Shown here: in pieces, positions 35,244 to 43,873 of the stretch
Position numbering within the stretch: the first letter of the stretch is position 1
Layout of the letters: each line of letters starts with the position of its first letter
Origin: Archangium lansingense
GTDB lineage: Bacteria; Myxococcota; Myxococcia; Myxococcales; Myxococcaceae
Assembly: GCF_026626635.1 (NCBI RefSeq)
Contig: NZ_JAPNKA010000001.1
Span: forward strand, 930,001 to 994,000
DNA: 64,000 bases
Direction of reading: 5' to 3'
The notes under the pieces: model-generated
Databases searched by the model: none
Told to the model about the DNA's origin: nothing
Seen by the model: only the letters and a program-made list of their open reading frames with translations
Made by a program: the position numbers and the translations under genes

Positions 35244-35741
35244 ATGCTGCAGACGGCGATGAACGAGTGGGCCATCAAGGCAATCCAGCTGGAGACGGCG
35301 CTGATGGCGCTGGACGAGGTGGGGCTGCCCGCGAGCATGAAGGGGCTCCAGGAGAAGGCCGAGCAGGCCATGCTGGCCCTGGTGCGTGGTTGGCTGGAGC
35401 AGAAGCCCAAGGCGGACGAGCGCAAGTGGAAGGTGACGCCGGCGCAGGAGGGGGCCTCGCCGAAGGACGAGGAGCTCGCCGACGTGGTGTCTCACCTGAA
35501 GGAGGAGGGGGTGGAGTGGAGCGTCTACCTGGCCACCAGCGACAAGGGGGACTCGGTGGAGACGCTCGTCGCGGAGGACCGGGGGTGGATGGCGGCGGGT
35601 GGCGAGTACTACTCGGGCCAGTGGGACGAGGACACGCAGCAGCTCGAGGTGGGCCGTGACGACGAGGAGGGTGAGCTGGGAACCGGCCTCGTCTTCACGC
35701 TCACGGGCGAGCTCGTGTACGAGTCGCAAATCGAGGGCTGA
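35244..35741 (+). CDS. hypothetical protein (165 aa)
   Basis: The acidic protein starts MLQTAMNEWAIKAIQLETAL, has helices rich in Glu/Lys/Ala up to about residue 80, and a C-terminal beta-rich segment with VYLATSDKGD and YYSGQWDEDTQQLEVG. No signal peptide or known motif is visible. A GAGGAG motif 9 bases before the ATG at 35244 makes it better than the ATG at 35235, which touches that motif. Its 3' end is 6 bp from the convergent aldo/keto reductase gene. Confidence 0.6.
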   Translation: MLQTAMNEWAIKAIQLETALMALDEVGLPASMKGLQEKAEQAMLALVRGWLEQKPKADERKWKVTPAQEGASPKDEELADVVSHLKEEGVEWSVYLATSDKGDSVETLVAEDRGWMAAGGEYYSGQWDEDTQQLEVGRDDEEGELGTGLVFTLTGELVYESQIEG

Positions 35742-35747
35742 GCGCGG

Positions 35748-36569
35748 CTACAGGCCGAGGTACGCCACCATGCGGGCCCGGGTCTTCTCGTCGGGCAGGC
35801 GCCCGGAGCCCGCGCGGAGGTTGTCCTCGAGGTGGCGCGGGTTGCTGGTGGCGGGGATGGGGCAGGTGACGGCGGGGTGTCCGAGCAGGAACTTGAGGAA
35901 GAACTCCGCCCAGCTCTTGCAGTCGAAGTCAGCGGCCCAGGGTGGCAGCGACTTGCCCTTCACCTGGCGGAAGAGGTCTCCACTCTCGAAGGGCTGCATC
36001 ACCAGGACAGCGGTGCCGTGCTCGGCGGCGGCGGGAAGCAGACGCTTCTCAGCGTCGCGCCGGGCAATGGAGTAGGGAAGCTGCACGAAGTCGAGCGACT
36101 CCTCGCGGATGAGCTTCTCCAGGTCGTCGAAAGCGCCGAGCTGGTAGTGGGTGACGCCGAGGTAGCGGATGCGGCCGGCGGCCTTCCACTCGCGCAAGGT
36201 GGGCAGGTGGGTGCGCCAGTCCACGAGGTTGTGCACCTGCATCAAGTCGAGCTGTCCAGGGCGCATCTTGCGCAGGGAGTCGCGCATCTGCTCCACGCCG
36301 ACCTCCTTGCCGGTGGTCCACACCTTGGTGGCGAGGAAGGGAGTGCGCTCCTGGCCGAGCTCGCGCAGCAGGTCCCCCACCACCTGTTCGGCGCGGCCGT
36401 ACATGGGGGAGGAGTCGATGACGCGGGCGCCCGCGGCCAGGAACTTCTTGAGCACTTCCTTCTGGGATTTGCGCTCGGCGGGGGAGGGCCCCACGTCGAA
36501 CGTCTGCCAGGTGCCGAGCCCGATGACGGGCAGCTTCTCACCGCTCTTGGGAATGGTGCGCGTCAGCAT
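35748..36569 (-). CDS. aldo/keto reductase
   Basis: The 273-residue cytoplasmic oxidoreductase has the catalytic tetrad of the superfamily: Asp52 and Tyr57 in DSSPMYG, Lys82 in ATKVW and His113 in QVHN. It also has the barrel motif GLGTWQTFDVG and the terminal NADPH-loop pattern IPATSNPRHLEDN. The family reduces aldehydes and ketones with NAD(P)H, but the substrate is not predictable. The start ATG at 36569 is well supported. Confidence 0.92.
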   Translation of the reverse strand: MLTRTIPKSGEKLPVIGLGTWQTFDVGPSPAERKSQKEVLKKFLAAGARVIDSSPMYGRAEQVVGDLLRELGQERTPFLATKVWTTGKEVGVEQMRDSLRKMRPGQLDLMQVHNLVDWRTHLPTLREWKAAGRIRYLGVTHYQLGAFDDLEKLIREESLDFVQLPYSIARRDAEKRLLPAAAEHGTAVLVMQPFESGDLFRQVKGKSLPPWAADFDCKSWAEFFLKFLLGHPAVTCPIPATSNPRHLEDNLRAGSGRLPDEKTRARMVAYLGL

Positions 36570-36654
36570 GGGCGAGAAGGTAGCAGGTGACAGTTGGGCG
36601 AGGCCCCGGTGTTTCAGTCGCCAATAGCTCCCATTTTACAAAAAGGGTGAGGCG

Positions 36655-37812
36655 ATGAAGCTCCAGGTCTGGGTGTGTGCGGGGGTCATGGCGGGGATGG
36701 TGTCGTTTCCGGCAGGCGCCGAGCAGCCGGCTCCCGAGGCGCCACCCGCGCAGGTCGTGCACAAGCCCTTCAGTGTCTCGTTGCTGCCTGGCATCAGCAC
36801 CAACGGTTTCTCGAGCGGCAACGTGGTGAACAACATCTCCGTGGGGATGCTCGCCACGCATGCGGGCCGAGTGGACGGCCTGGCCATGGCAATGGTGGGC
36901 AACTGGGTGGACCGGGAGATGAGGGGGATGGAGCTGGCGGTAGGGGCCAACTACGCCGGCCAGGTGCAGGGCACGCAGATGGCGGTGGGCCTGAACGTGG
37001 CGGGGGGGGCGATGAGGGGCTGGCAGTCGGCGGCGGGGGTCAACGTGGCGGCGGGGGAGATGGTGGGAGCGCAGTTCGCGGCGGGCCTGAACGTGGCGTC
37101 GGGGAAGGCGTGGGGACTGCAGGCGGCGTCGGGGCTCAACATTGCCCAGGAGCTGGTGGGCGTGCAGATGTCCGCGGGGCTGAGCATCGCGGGCAACCTC
37201 CAGGGCGCCCAGCTCTCGGTGGTCAACATCGGGGGAGACGTGAGCGGTGCGCAGGTGGGCATCGTCAACGTAGGCCGGCGGGTGAAGGGCCTGCAGCTGG
37301 GCCTCATCAACGTGGCGAGCGAGGCGGACAGCTCGATTGGCCTATTGAGCTTCGTGGGCAACGGCCAGCAGCACGTGCAGGTGTGGGGCAGCGAGATGTT
37401 GATGACGAACGTGGCATTGAAGCTGGGGGGGCGGACGATGCACACGCTCTTCACGGTGGGCCTGAGGCCTGGGAGCGAGAGCCGGCAGCGGCTATGGGCG
37501 ACGGGACTGGGAGTGGGGGGACACATCCCGGTGGGGCCCTTCTTCGTGGACGTGGACGTGCTGGCCAGCTCGCTGCATACGGGAGGGTTCATCGAGCCGA
37601 CGGGGCACTTGCTGGGCCAGTTGAGGGTGGTGGCGGGTTGGCAGCCGGTGAAGCACTTCGCCATCTTTGGAGGGCTGACGGCGAACACGCTCGTGTCCTT
37701 CGAGGATGAGGAGGTGCAGGGGGTAGACCGCTTCAAGCTGGGGCGGGTCTACGACACAGACCGAGTACGAGTGCAGACGTGGCCAGGTCTCGTCGCAGGC
37801 CTTCAAATCTGA
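36655..37812 (+). CDS. LA_2272-type surface-repeat protein, exported
   Basis: The 385-residue protein has a Sec signal (MKLQVWVCAGVMAGMVSFPA with AGA cleavage) and, from about residue 70 to 220, seven or more ~20-residue repeats of the form GxQxAxGLNxAxGxxxGxQ (e.g. VGLNVAGGAMRGWQ, AAGLNVASGKAWGLQ, IVNVGRRVKGLQLGLINVA). This is the pattern of the LA_2272 surface repeat found in several proteobacterial proteins. The final part is beta-rich (FFVDVDVLASSLHTGG). Probably an outer-membrane or surface protein of unknown function. GGGTGAGG precedes the ATG. Confidence 0.82.
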   Translation: MKLQVWVCAGVMAGMVSFPAGAEQPAPEAPPAQVVHKPFSVSLLPGISTNGFSSGNVVNNISVGMLATHAGRVDGLAMAMVGNWVDREMRGMELAVGANYAGQVQGTQMAVGLNVAGGAMRGWQSAAGVNVAAGEMVGAQFAAGLNVASGKAWGLQAASGLNIAQELVGVQMSAGLSIAGNLQGAQLSVVNIGGDVSGAQVGIVNVGRRVKGLQLGLINVASEADSSIGLLSFVGNGQQHVQVWGSEMLMTNVALKLGGRTMHTLFTVGLRPGSESRQRLWATGLGVGGHIPVGPFFVDVDVLASSLHTGGFIEPTGHLLGQLRVVAGWQPVKHFAIFGGLTANTLVSFEDEEVQGVDRFKLGRVYDTDRVRVQTWPGLVAGLQI

Positions 37813-37832
37813 GCGCCCTCCACCCCACCTCT

Positions 37833-37867
37833 CCCTCTCCCTCTGGGAGAGGGTCGGGGTGAGGGTA
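37833..37867 (+). repeat. dispersed intergenic hairpin repeat, copy 3
   Basis: CCCTCTCC, a CTCT loop, GGGAGAGGG, then a TCGGGGTGAGGG tail. It lies 21 bp past the LA_2272-type gene stop, in the same position relative to a gene as copy 2. It sits in a 309-bp gene-free stretch that otherwise holds nothing recognisable. Confidence 0.75.
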
Positions 37868-38121
37868 AAAGCGCCCGTCCCCGTGCTCCCACCGTGAGGA
37901 AGGAAGCGAGCCCCGGGTTGCACCTCGGAGACCCAACCGTGCCGAAAGGGAGGGGGCTGGTCGCAGAAGGAGGAGTACCTAGGTTCCAGATGCGTGCCCG
38001 GCACGGGACGAACAGTTGGTGTCCGGTGCGGGACGGGGTGGGTACCGGATGGTGGGTGTGGGGCAGGCGAGCCCGTGCCGGACGCGCTCCTCTTCAATGA
38101 GCTCAGGGTGAGAAGGTGCCC

Positions 38122-39144
38122 ATGCGAGCCATGGTGCTGCACTCGCCAGGTCAGCCGCTGCGTCTGGAGGAGCGGCCGGTGCCGGAGCCAGGACCCGAGC
38201 AATTGCTGCTGAAGGTGCACGCGTGCGCGGTGTGCCGGACGGACCTGCACGTAGCGGACGGAGAGCTGACGCGGCCGAAGCTGCCGTTGGTACTCGGGCA
38301 CGAAATCGTCGGGACGGTGGTGAAGGCGGGCGAGCGGGCACGAATCCTCATGCCGGGGACGCGGGTAGGGGTGCCGTGGCTGGGGTGGAGTGATGGGACC
38401 TGCCGCTACTGCCTGACGGGGCGAGAGAACCTCTGCGACAACGCGCGCTTCACGGGTTACCAGCTCGATGGCGGGTACGCTGACTACACGGTGGCGGACC
38501 ACCGCTTCTGTTTCCCCATTCCCGCGGGCTACGAGCCGTCACAAGCCGCGCCGCTGCTCTGCGCGGGGCTCATCGGTTACCGCTGCTTGCGGATGGCGGG
38601 GGACGCGGAGCGACTGGGGCTATACGGCTTCGGTGCGGCGGCGCACGTCCTCATCCAAGTGGCGCGCTACCAGGGGAGGCGGGTGTATGCCTTCACGCGT
38701 CCGGGAGATGTGGCGGCACAGGACTTCGCCCTGCGACTGGGGGCGGAGTGGGCAGGAGACTCGGACGTGCTGCCCCCCGAGCCGTTGGACGCGGCCCTTC
38801 TCTTCGCGCCGGTGGGGAGCCTGGTGCCCGCGGCATTGGCGGCGGTGGTGAAGGGCGGCACGGTGGTGTGCGGGGGCATTCACATGAGTGACATCCCCGC
38901 CTTCCCGTACTCGCTGCTGTGGGGCGAGCGCAGCGTGCGCTCGGTGGCGAACCTCACGCGGCAGGACGGACTGGACTTCCTCGCGCTGGCCCCGCGGGTG
39001 CCGGTGCACACGCAGGTACAGGCCTTCCCACTGGAGGCCGCCAACGAGGCGCTGGCGGCGCTGCGAGAGGGACGGGTGCGTGGTGCGGCGGTGCTGGAGA
39101 CGGGCACCGCGGCCCCCGCGCTTGGCGGAGGCTCGCGGGCCTGA
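38122..39144 (+). CDS. zinc-type alcohol dehydrogenase
   Basis: The 340-residue cytoplasmic enzyme of the medium-chain dehydrogenase family has the catalytic zinc ligands Cys38 (CAVCRTDLH), His60 and Glu61 (LGHEIVG), and a Rossmann fold marked by LYGFGAAAHVLIQVA. The structural-zinc loop reads DGTCRYCLTGRENLC and has only three of the usual four Cys, an Asp taking the first position. The family oxidises alcohols or reduces aldehydes with NAD(P). The ATG at 38122 was chosen (GAGAAGG at 5 bases) over a GTG two codons upstream. Confidence 0.9.
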   Translation: MRAMVLHSPGQPLRLEERPVPEPGPEQLLLKVHACAVCRTDLHVADGELTRPKLPLVLGHEIVGTVVKAGERARILMPGTRVGVPWLGWSDGTCRYCLTGRENLCDNARFTGYQLDGGYADYTVADHRFCFPIPAGYEPSQAAPLLCAGLIGYRCLRMAGDAERLGLYGFGAAAHVLIQVARYQGRRVYAFTRPGDVAAQDFALRLGAEWAGDSDVLPPEPLDAALLFAPVGSLVPAALAAVVKGGTVVCGGIHMSDIPAFPYSLLWGERSVRSVANLTRQDGLDFLALAPRVPVHTQVQAFPLEAANEALAALREGRVRGAAVLETGTAAPALGGGSRA

Positions 39145-39317
39145 GTGCTGTACGTCAGGACGTCATGGGCGGTGGCCCATCGTGCTTGCACGCGGGGCAC
39201 ACCATCCGCTCACGGACTGTCTCCCAGCCTTCGCCGCCCGGGTCATCCCGGAACTTGTTGGAGCGGCTTCCGGGCAGTGGACTCAGGACACCGTGACGGT
39301 AGGGAATGTCTGCCGTT

Positions 39318-39352
39318 GCGAGGCTCCAGCCTGGAGGGGGCGGGAGCCTCGC
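39318..39352 (-). terminator. 10-bp hairpin after the secreted metallo-beta-lactamase-fold gene
   Basis: GCGAGGCTCC and its perfect complement GGAGCCTCGC are separated by 15 bases, 10 bp past the stop of the minus-strand gene. Both arms are GC-rich but there is no following U-run, so it would be a weak terminator or a factor-dependent one. It also lies about 175 bp past the plus-strand dehydrogenase stop. Confidence 0.45.
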
Positions 39353-39361
39353 GGGTCCGCG

Positions 39362-41296
39362 TCAGAACGCGCTGCCGTTCACGCGCACGCCCGGCGACGC
39401 GCTCAGGGCCGAGAGGCTCGTATGGAGCACGAAGGTGCCCGTGGCGCTCGCATCGGGGTTGCGGTTCATCGACACGCCGTCCTGGCTGGCCAGGGCACTC
39501 GTGTAGCTGAACGAGTCGATGGTCGTGCCGGAGGAGGTCTTCACCGTCACCGTGTCGGTGGTGTTGTTGAGGCTGAGCGTGCCGGTGGAGGCGGCCACCG
39601 CGTTGGAAGTCCCCGCGGGAATCCCGGTTGCTCCGCCGAACACCACGATGGCTTTGCCCGCGCCGAGCACCGTCCCCGCGGCGAAGGTGTGCCTCGCCGA
39701 GGCGGCATCCGAGAGGACCCATCCGCTGATGTCGACGGGCGAGCTGCCCACGTTCACGAGCTCCACGAACTCTCCGGCGGTGCTGCTGCCGGGCTCGTTG
39801 GCGAGCATCTCGTTGATGATGACCGCTGTCGACGAGGTGGGCACGGTGATGGTGAAGGTGCCGTCGCTCATGTCCGAGGCCGTGCCGGAGACATCCGTCA
39901 CGCGCACCCGTGCCGCGGTGCTGGCCGAGCCGGGCACCGTCCACGTGTAGCTGCCCGTGGACGCGGCCACGCTGCTGGCGATGACGCTCCACGTACCGCC
40001 GTTGTTGAGCGTGTACTCGAGCTTCACGTTGGAGACGCTCTGGGTCGTCCAGGTGATGGCCCGGGTGCTGCCGGCGGTCCAGCTCTCGCCGCCGTTGGGG
40101 CTGGTGAGGGTGATGCCCAGCGAGGGCGTGCGTGCGGAGACGCCGACCGGCGAGGACACGTTGCCCGCCGCGTCCACGGCGGTTATCCGGTACCAGTAGG
40201 TGGTGCCGGGTGAGAGGCCCTGGTCCACGAAGCCGTTGGTGGTGATCGTCATCACCGGCGGATTGGTGCCGCTGGTGCTGCTGCGGAGCACCCGGTAGCC
40301 CGCCACCCCCATGTTGTCGGTGGAGGCATTCCACGACAGCTCGATCTCCCTGGGGGAGATGGCGAGGGCCACCGGTGCGCCAGGTGCGGAGGGGGGCCGG
40401 CTGTCCGAGCCCTTCGAGAGGTAGGAGACGCTCCGGGTCCCCTGCGTCACCATGAAGGTGTCACCCGTCGAGGAGCTGAGCTGGATATGGCCCAGCTCCG
40501 CGTTGGTCGCGGGGTCCTCGGTCATCCAGATGTCCGAGTTGCGTGCCGTCAGTCGGTCCAGACACTCCTGCGTCGGGTGGCCGTAGGTGTTGTCGCGGCC
40601 CACGGAGATGAAGGACACCGTCGGCAGCGTCGCGTCCAGGAACGGGTTGCCGGACGAGCTGCGTGAGCCGTGGTGGTGCACCTTGTACAGGTCGAGCTCG
40701 CCCACGTCGTTGAGGAGGGTGGACTCGATGTCCGGGCTGCTGGTGAGGTCTCCGCCCACCAGCGCGTCGAACTCGCCGTAGGTAACCTTCACCGTCACGG
40801 ATTTGGTGTTCTCGTCGGTGCTGGAGATGCCGTTGCCGTTGGTGGCCAGCACGGTGAGCGTCACCTGGCCGCACAGCGAGAAGGTCTGCCCCCGGTACAC
40901 GGTGTGGCGTCGGCCGCTGAAGTGGCTGACGTAGTCGTCATATGAGGCGGAGTTGTACGTGCCACCGTGGTCGTACACCGCGTCGATGGAGACGGCGTCC
41001 GTGCCCACGTCCACCTCGTCGATGCCGCCCATGTGGTCGGCATGCATGTGCGAGACGAAGGCCATGTCGATGTTCGTCACCCCCAGCGACTTCAGGTAGG
41101 CCTTGATGGTGGCGCCCGAGCCGGTGGGGCCGCCGTCGAACAGCGCTACACAGCCTCCCGGAGCGATGAGCACCGCCGAGTCTCCCTGGCCGATGTCCAG
41201 GGTGGTGAAGCGCAGCTCCTGCGACCAGGCCAGCGTGGGTAGCAGCGCGGTGAGCAGCAGCAGGGAACGGACGAGGGACAGCGGGTGGGTGAGCAT
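39362..41296 (-). CDS. secreted metallo-beta-lactamase-fold protein with FN3, KNH-like and lamin-tail domains
   Basis: The 644-residue protein has a Sec signal (RSLLLLTALLPTLAWSQ) and then a ComEC/Rec2-type MBL domain: LDIGQGDSAVLI, FDGGPTGSG, and the metal motif SHMHADHMGG with His83, His85, Asp87 and His88. An FN3 domain follows at about 310-395 (ISPREIELSWNAS, GTTYWYRITAVDAAGNVS), then a Kre9/KNH-like segment PNGGESWTAGSTRAITWTT, then a C-terminal lamin-tail domain (INEMLANEPGSSTAGEFVEL, VDISGWVLSD). MBL domains of this type often act on nucleic acids or phosphoesters, while lamin-tail domains bind partners or surfaces. The full combination is unusual for a secreted enzyme. GGAGG precedes the ATG by 7 bases. 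Confidence 0.88.
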   Translation of the reverse strand: MLTHPLSLVRSLLLLTALLPTLAWSQELRFTTLDIGQGDSAVLIAPGGCVALFDGGPTGSGATIKAYLKSLGVTNIDMAFVSHMHADHMGGIDEVDVGTDAVSIDAVYDHGGTYNSASYDDYVSHFSGRRHTVYRGQTFSLCGQVTLTVLATNGNGISSTDENTKSVTVKVTYGEFDALVGGDLTSSPDIESTLLNDVGELDLYKVHHHGSRSSSGNPFLDATLPTVSFISVGRDNTYGHPTQECLDRLTARNSDIWMTEDPATNAELGHIQLSSSTGDTFMVTQGTRSVSYLSKGSDSRPPSAPGAPVALAISPREIELSWNASTDNMGVAGYRVLRSSTSGTNPPVMTITTNGFVDQGLSPGTTYWYRITAVDAAGNVSSPVGVSARTPSLGITLTSPNGGESWTAGSTRAITWTTQSVSNVKLEYTLNNGGTWSVIASSVAASTGSYTWTVPGSASTAARVRVTDVSGTASDMSDGTFTITVPTSSTAVIINEMLANEPGSSTAGEFVELVNVGSSPVDISGWVLSDAASARHTFAAGTVLGAGKAIVVFGGATGIPAGTSNAVAASTGTLSLNNTTDTVTVKTSSGTTIDSFSYTSALASQDGVSMNRNPDASATGTFVLHTSLSALSASPGVRVNGSAF

Positions 41297-41600
41297 GGGC
41301 TCGCCTCCAGGGGGAAGGGCTTGCCCTCTGACTAGCTCTCTCCTTGAGAATTCATCAAGGCGGTAAGATTTGATTTCACTGAAAATTCTGGTCAGTACGG
41401 GGCATGGTTCCGTGAGCGACACCTGGAGTTGCCGGCCGCAGGGACCGGGTGTGTGGCTCTGGGGCTGACGGAGCAGGGACACACCTGCCAGGGAGGCAGC
41501 CCGCTGGCTGGTGCGCCGTCCTTCGCTTGGGACTGGAGGGTGGGATGCGCAGCCTTGTTCCCGGGACCGTTGCCTCGCCGAGGCCCCCGGGGAGACCTTC
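41297..41600. other. intergenic region with AT-rich inverted repeat
   Basis: Upstream of the minus-strand secreted MBL-fold gene there is an AT-rich patch at 41336-41400 containing CTTGA-7-TCAAG at 41343-41359. It is a plausible promoter/operator area, but I could not identify convincing -35 and -10 boxes. The rest, up to the DUF1360-like gene, holds no recognisable feature. Confidence 0.4.
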
Positions 41601-42194
41601 ATGCTCGTGCCCTTGCAGGAGAGACGCTTCTTCGCCGGCTACAGAGACGAGCAAATGCCGCTCGGCTCCTATGCGCTCCTGATGGGATTCTACGGCACGG
41701 CCTTGGCGGGCTTCCTGCGCTGGCGCGATGGCCGGGCCTTGCCCGCGCGCCTGACGCTGCGCGACACATTGCTGCTGGGGGTGGCCACCCACAAGCTCTC
41801 GCGCATCCTGGCCCGGGACTTCGTGACCAGTCCCCTGCGCGCGCCCTTCGTTCGCTACGAGGGGAAGAGTCCGGCCGCCGAGGTGAGTGAGTCCTCCCGC
41901 GGACATGGCCTGCGTCGGGCCATCGGGGACCTGGTGTCCTGCACCTTCTGCCTGGGCCCCTGGGTGGCCGGGGCGCTCGTCTGCGCGCACGCGGTGCGCC
42001 CGCGGGAGACGCGGCTTGTTGCTTCCATCTTCGCCCTCACCACCGTCTCGGACTTCCTCCACCGCTCCTACGAGTGGGTGGGCGAGGGGCTCAAGCGGAC
42101 CCGCAGGCTCGCGAAAGCGGTGGTGGAATCCGAGGGGCCGGCGCACGCCCCTCCGCCCCAACATTCGCCCCCGCCCTGGGTGACGGTGCCCTGA
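41601..42194 (+). CDS. DUF1360-like membrane protein
   Basis: The 197-residue protein has about three membrane segments (e.g. YALLMGFYGTALAGFL and WVAGALVCAHAV) and the DUF1360 hallmarks: ARLTLRDTLLLGVATHKLSR and the Cys pair in GDLVSCTFCLGPWVAG. Members are small membrane proteins, including a sporulation-linked one in Bacillus, with unknown molecular function. The C-terminal tail is Pro-rich. The ATG at 41601 follows a purine-rich site and is well placed. Confidence 0.82.
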   Translation: MLVPLQERRFFAGYRDEQMPLGSYALLMGFYGTALAGFLRWRDGRALPARLTLRDTLLLGVATHKLSRILARDFVTSPLRAPFVRYEGKSPAAEVSESSRGHGLRRAIGDLVSCTFCLGPWVAGALVCAHAVRPRETRLVASIFALTTVSDFLHRSYEWVGEGLKRTRRLAKAVVESEGPAHAPPPQHSPPPWVTVP

Positions 42195-42206
42195 GAGAAC
42201 CCACGC

Positions 42207-42500
42207 CTACTTCGGGGGCTCCTCGTCCTTGCGAGCGGGTTCTCCACTTTCGGGCGAGAGTCGCGCCACCTGCTCCTGGCTCTCGGCCCAGGAGTCCTCC
42301 GCGTCGTGGGCGTGCACCTCTGCGGCGGCTTCGTCGTCCTGCTTGCTCGCCCAGGTCGTGTGGCCTCCGGCGTAGCCCTCGAGCGGGCGTGAGCCCCGCT
42401 GGGATTCCACTTCCAAATCTTTCGCCTCCAGCTCGCGCAACCGCTCCCGCTCTTGTTGACGCTCGCGCTGGTGCATCCTCTCCACGGGGTCGTCCGCCAT
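42207..42500 (-). CDS. small hydrophilic hypothetical protein (97 aa)
   Basis: Arg/Glu/Gln-rich N terminus (RQQERERLRELEAKDLEVES) predicts a coiled coil; the rest is acidic and Ala/Ser-rich and probably unstructured. No signal or motif is visible. GGAG lies 7 bases before the ATG at 42500. It faces the DUF1360-like gene 12 bp away. Function unknown. Confidence 0.55.
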   Translation of the reverse strand: MADDPVERMHQRERQQERERLRELEAKDLEVESQRGSRPLEGYAGGHTTWASKQDDEAAAEVHAHDAEDSWAESQEQVARLSPESGEPARKDEEPPK

Positions 42501-42645
42501 CTGGCATCTCCTTTGTCCGAAGGTGCGAACGGTGCTTTCTGGCGGCAGCGGGCCGTACCGGGAGGAGGGGGGCTCGCGTGGCCAGCGGACGGGCGGGGAG
42601 GCAGGAGTCTTGCGAGGGGAAAGCATCCCCCGGAAGCTGCGCGCC

Positions 42646-43848
42646 ATGAGGACACTCCACCACTCGTGCGTCGTGTTGCTCCTGCTGGGCGCGGTACTCA
42701 CTGGCTGCGGTGCTGCCCGCGTCAATGTGCCTCCGCCCACGGGCGAGGAGGTCACGATTCTCGTCCCGGGCTACCGAGGCAGTTTTCTCGTCACCGAGGG
42801 CCCCGAGCCCGAGCGTGCCTGGCTCACGGTGGGACAGGCGCTCTCGCGGGGAGAGCGCACGCTGGCGATACCGTTCCCGGGCCAGCGCCCGGTGCCGAAT
42901 TACGGGCCGCTGCGGCCGGACGGTCCGATGACGAAGCTGTCGGCCGTCTTTGCGTCGGTGGACGCGTACCGCTCGTTCATGGAGTTTGGGAGGGACCACC
43001 TGCCGGGCTTCGTTCCGTTCTCCTATGACTGGCGGAGGGACATCCGCGAGAGCGCCGGGGCGTTGTGCGCCCGCATCGAGCAGCTCGTGGCGGAAGGGGG
43101 AGGCAAGCGGAAAGTGAACATCGTGGCCCACAGCATGGGCGGGCTGGTGACGCTGCACTGCTTGCTACACGGTGGGGCGCAGACCGGTGAGCGCCCATGG
43201 GTGGGAGCCGAGCACGTGAAGCGCGTGGTCATCATCGGCACGCCGTTCACGGGAGGCCCGGGCATCTTCGATGACCTGCTGGTGGGGACCGAGACGTTGC
43301 GCAACCGGGCGCTGCTCGCGCCCGAGGCCTTGTTTACCTTTGCGTCTGCCTTCCAGCTGGTGTCCGCGCGCAGCGACTTCTTCGTGGATGCCGGGGGAGG
43401 GCCGGTGGAGGTGGATGCCTTGGATCCGGCTGTCTGGTTGAAGCAGGGCTGGGGCCCGTTCGCGGACTCCGCGTTGCGCGAGGACGAGGCCTACCGAGCG
43501 CAGCTCATTCGCATGTTGGACGCGCACCGGGAGCTGCACGAGGCGCTCGCGCCGAAGCCGGGGCTGCCGGCGGCGCCCTTCGAGACGCTGGTGGTGGTGG
43601 GGACGGGGAGGCCGACGGTGAGCGGGGTGCGGATGGTGGACGGAAAGCTGGACCTGAAGCACCCGCCGCGAGCGGATGGGGATGGCTCGGTGCTGTCCTC
43701 TCGCGCGGTACCCGTGTTGCCCATGACGTGGTGGCGGGTGGACAGCGACGCCGAGCACGTGGCGCTCATGTCCGACCGCGAGGTGCTCCACGCCGTGGAG
43801 CGCTTCCTCCGGGGCGAGAAGGTGGGGACGGCCCGCCAGCCGTATTGA
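42646..43848 (+). CDS. LCAT-like lipase/acyltransferase lipoprotein
   Basis: The 400-residue protein has a lipoprotein signal (CVVLLLLGAVLTGC) and an alpha/beta hydrolase domain of the LCAT/phospholipase type: ILVPGYRGSFL, FSYDWRRDIRESAG, the nucleophile motif AHSMGG near residue 166, and IIGTPFTGGPG. The final His-containing part DSDAEHVALMSDREVL fits the catalytic His. Likely acts on lipids at the outer membrane or cell surface. The last ~70 bp of the gene recur at 46367-46435. Confidence 0.88.
   Translation: MRTLHHSCVVLLLLGAVLTGCGAARVNVPPPTGEEVTILVPGYRGSFLVTEGPEPERAWLTVGQALSRGERTLAIPFPGQRPVPNYGPLRPDGPMTKLSAVFASVDAYRSFMEFGRDHLPGFVPFSYDWRRDIRESAGALCARIEQLVAEGGGKRKVNIVAHSMGGLVTLHCLLHGGAQTGERPWVGAEHVKRVVIIGTPFTGGPGIFDDLLVGTETLRNRALLAPEALFTFASAFQLVSARSDFFVDAGGGPVEVDALDPAVWLKQGWGPFADSALREDEAYRAQLIRMLDAHRELHEALAPKPGLPAAPFETLVVVGTGRPTVSGVRMVDGKLDLKHPPRADGDGSVLSSRAVPVLPMTWWRVDSDAEHVALMSDREVLHAVERFLRGEKVGTARQPY
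43775..43843 (+). repeat. 69-bp duplicated lipase 3' end, copy in the intact gene
   Basis: This segment of the lipase gene matches 46367-46435 at 64 of 69 bases, with differences clustered at two places. The second copy sits on the far side of the AHH toxin/Imm11 pair. Same orientation. Confidence 0.8.
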
Positions 43849-43873
43849 AAAAAGAGCCATTGGCGGGATGCCC

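Noticed and set aside
39170..39361. Minus-strand open frame after the secreted MBL gene containing MVCPACKHDGPPPMTS
   Set aside because: The two-Cys motif is attractive, but the frame has no convincing start codon or ribosome site and simply continues past the upstream gene's stop.
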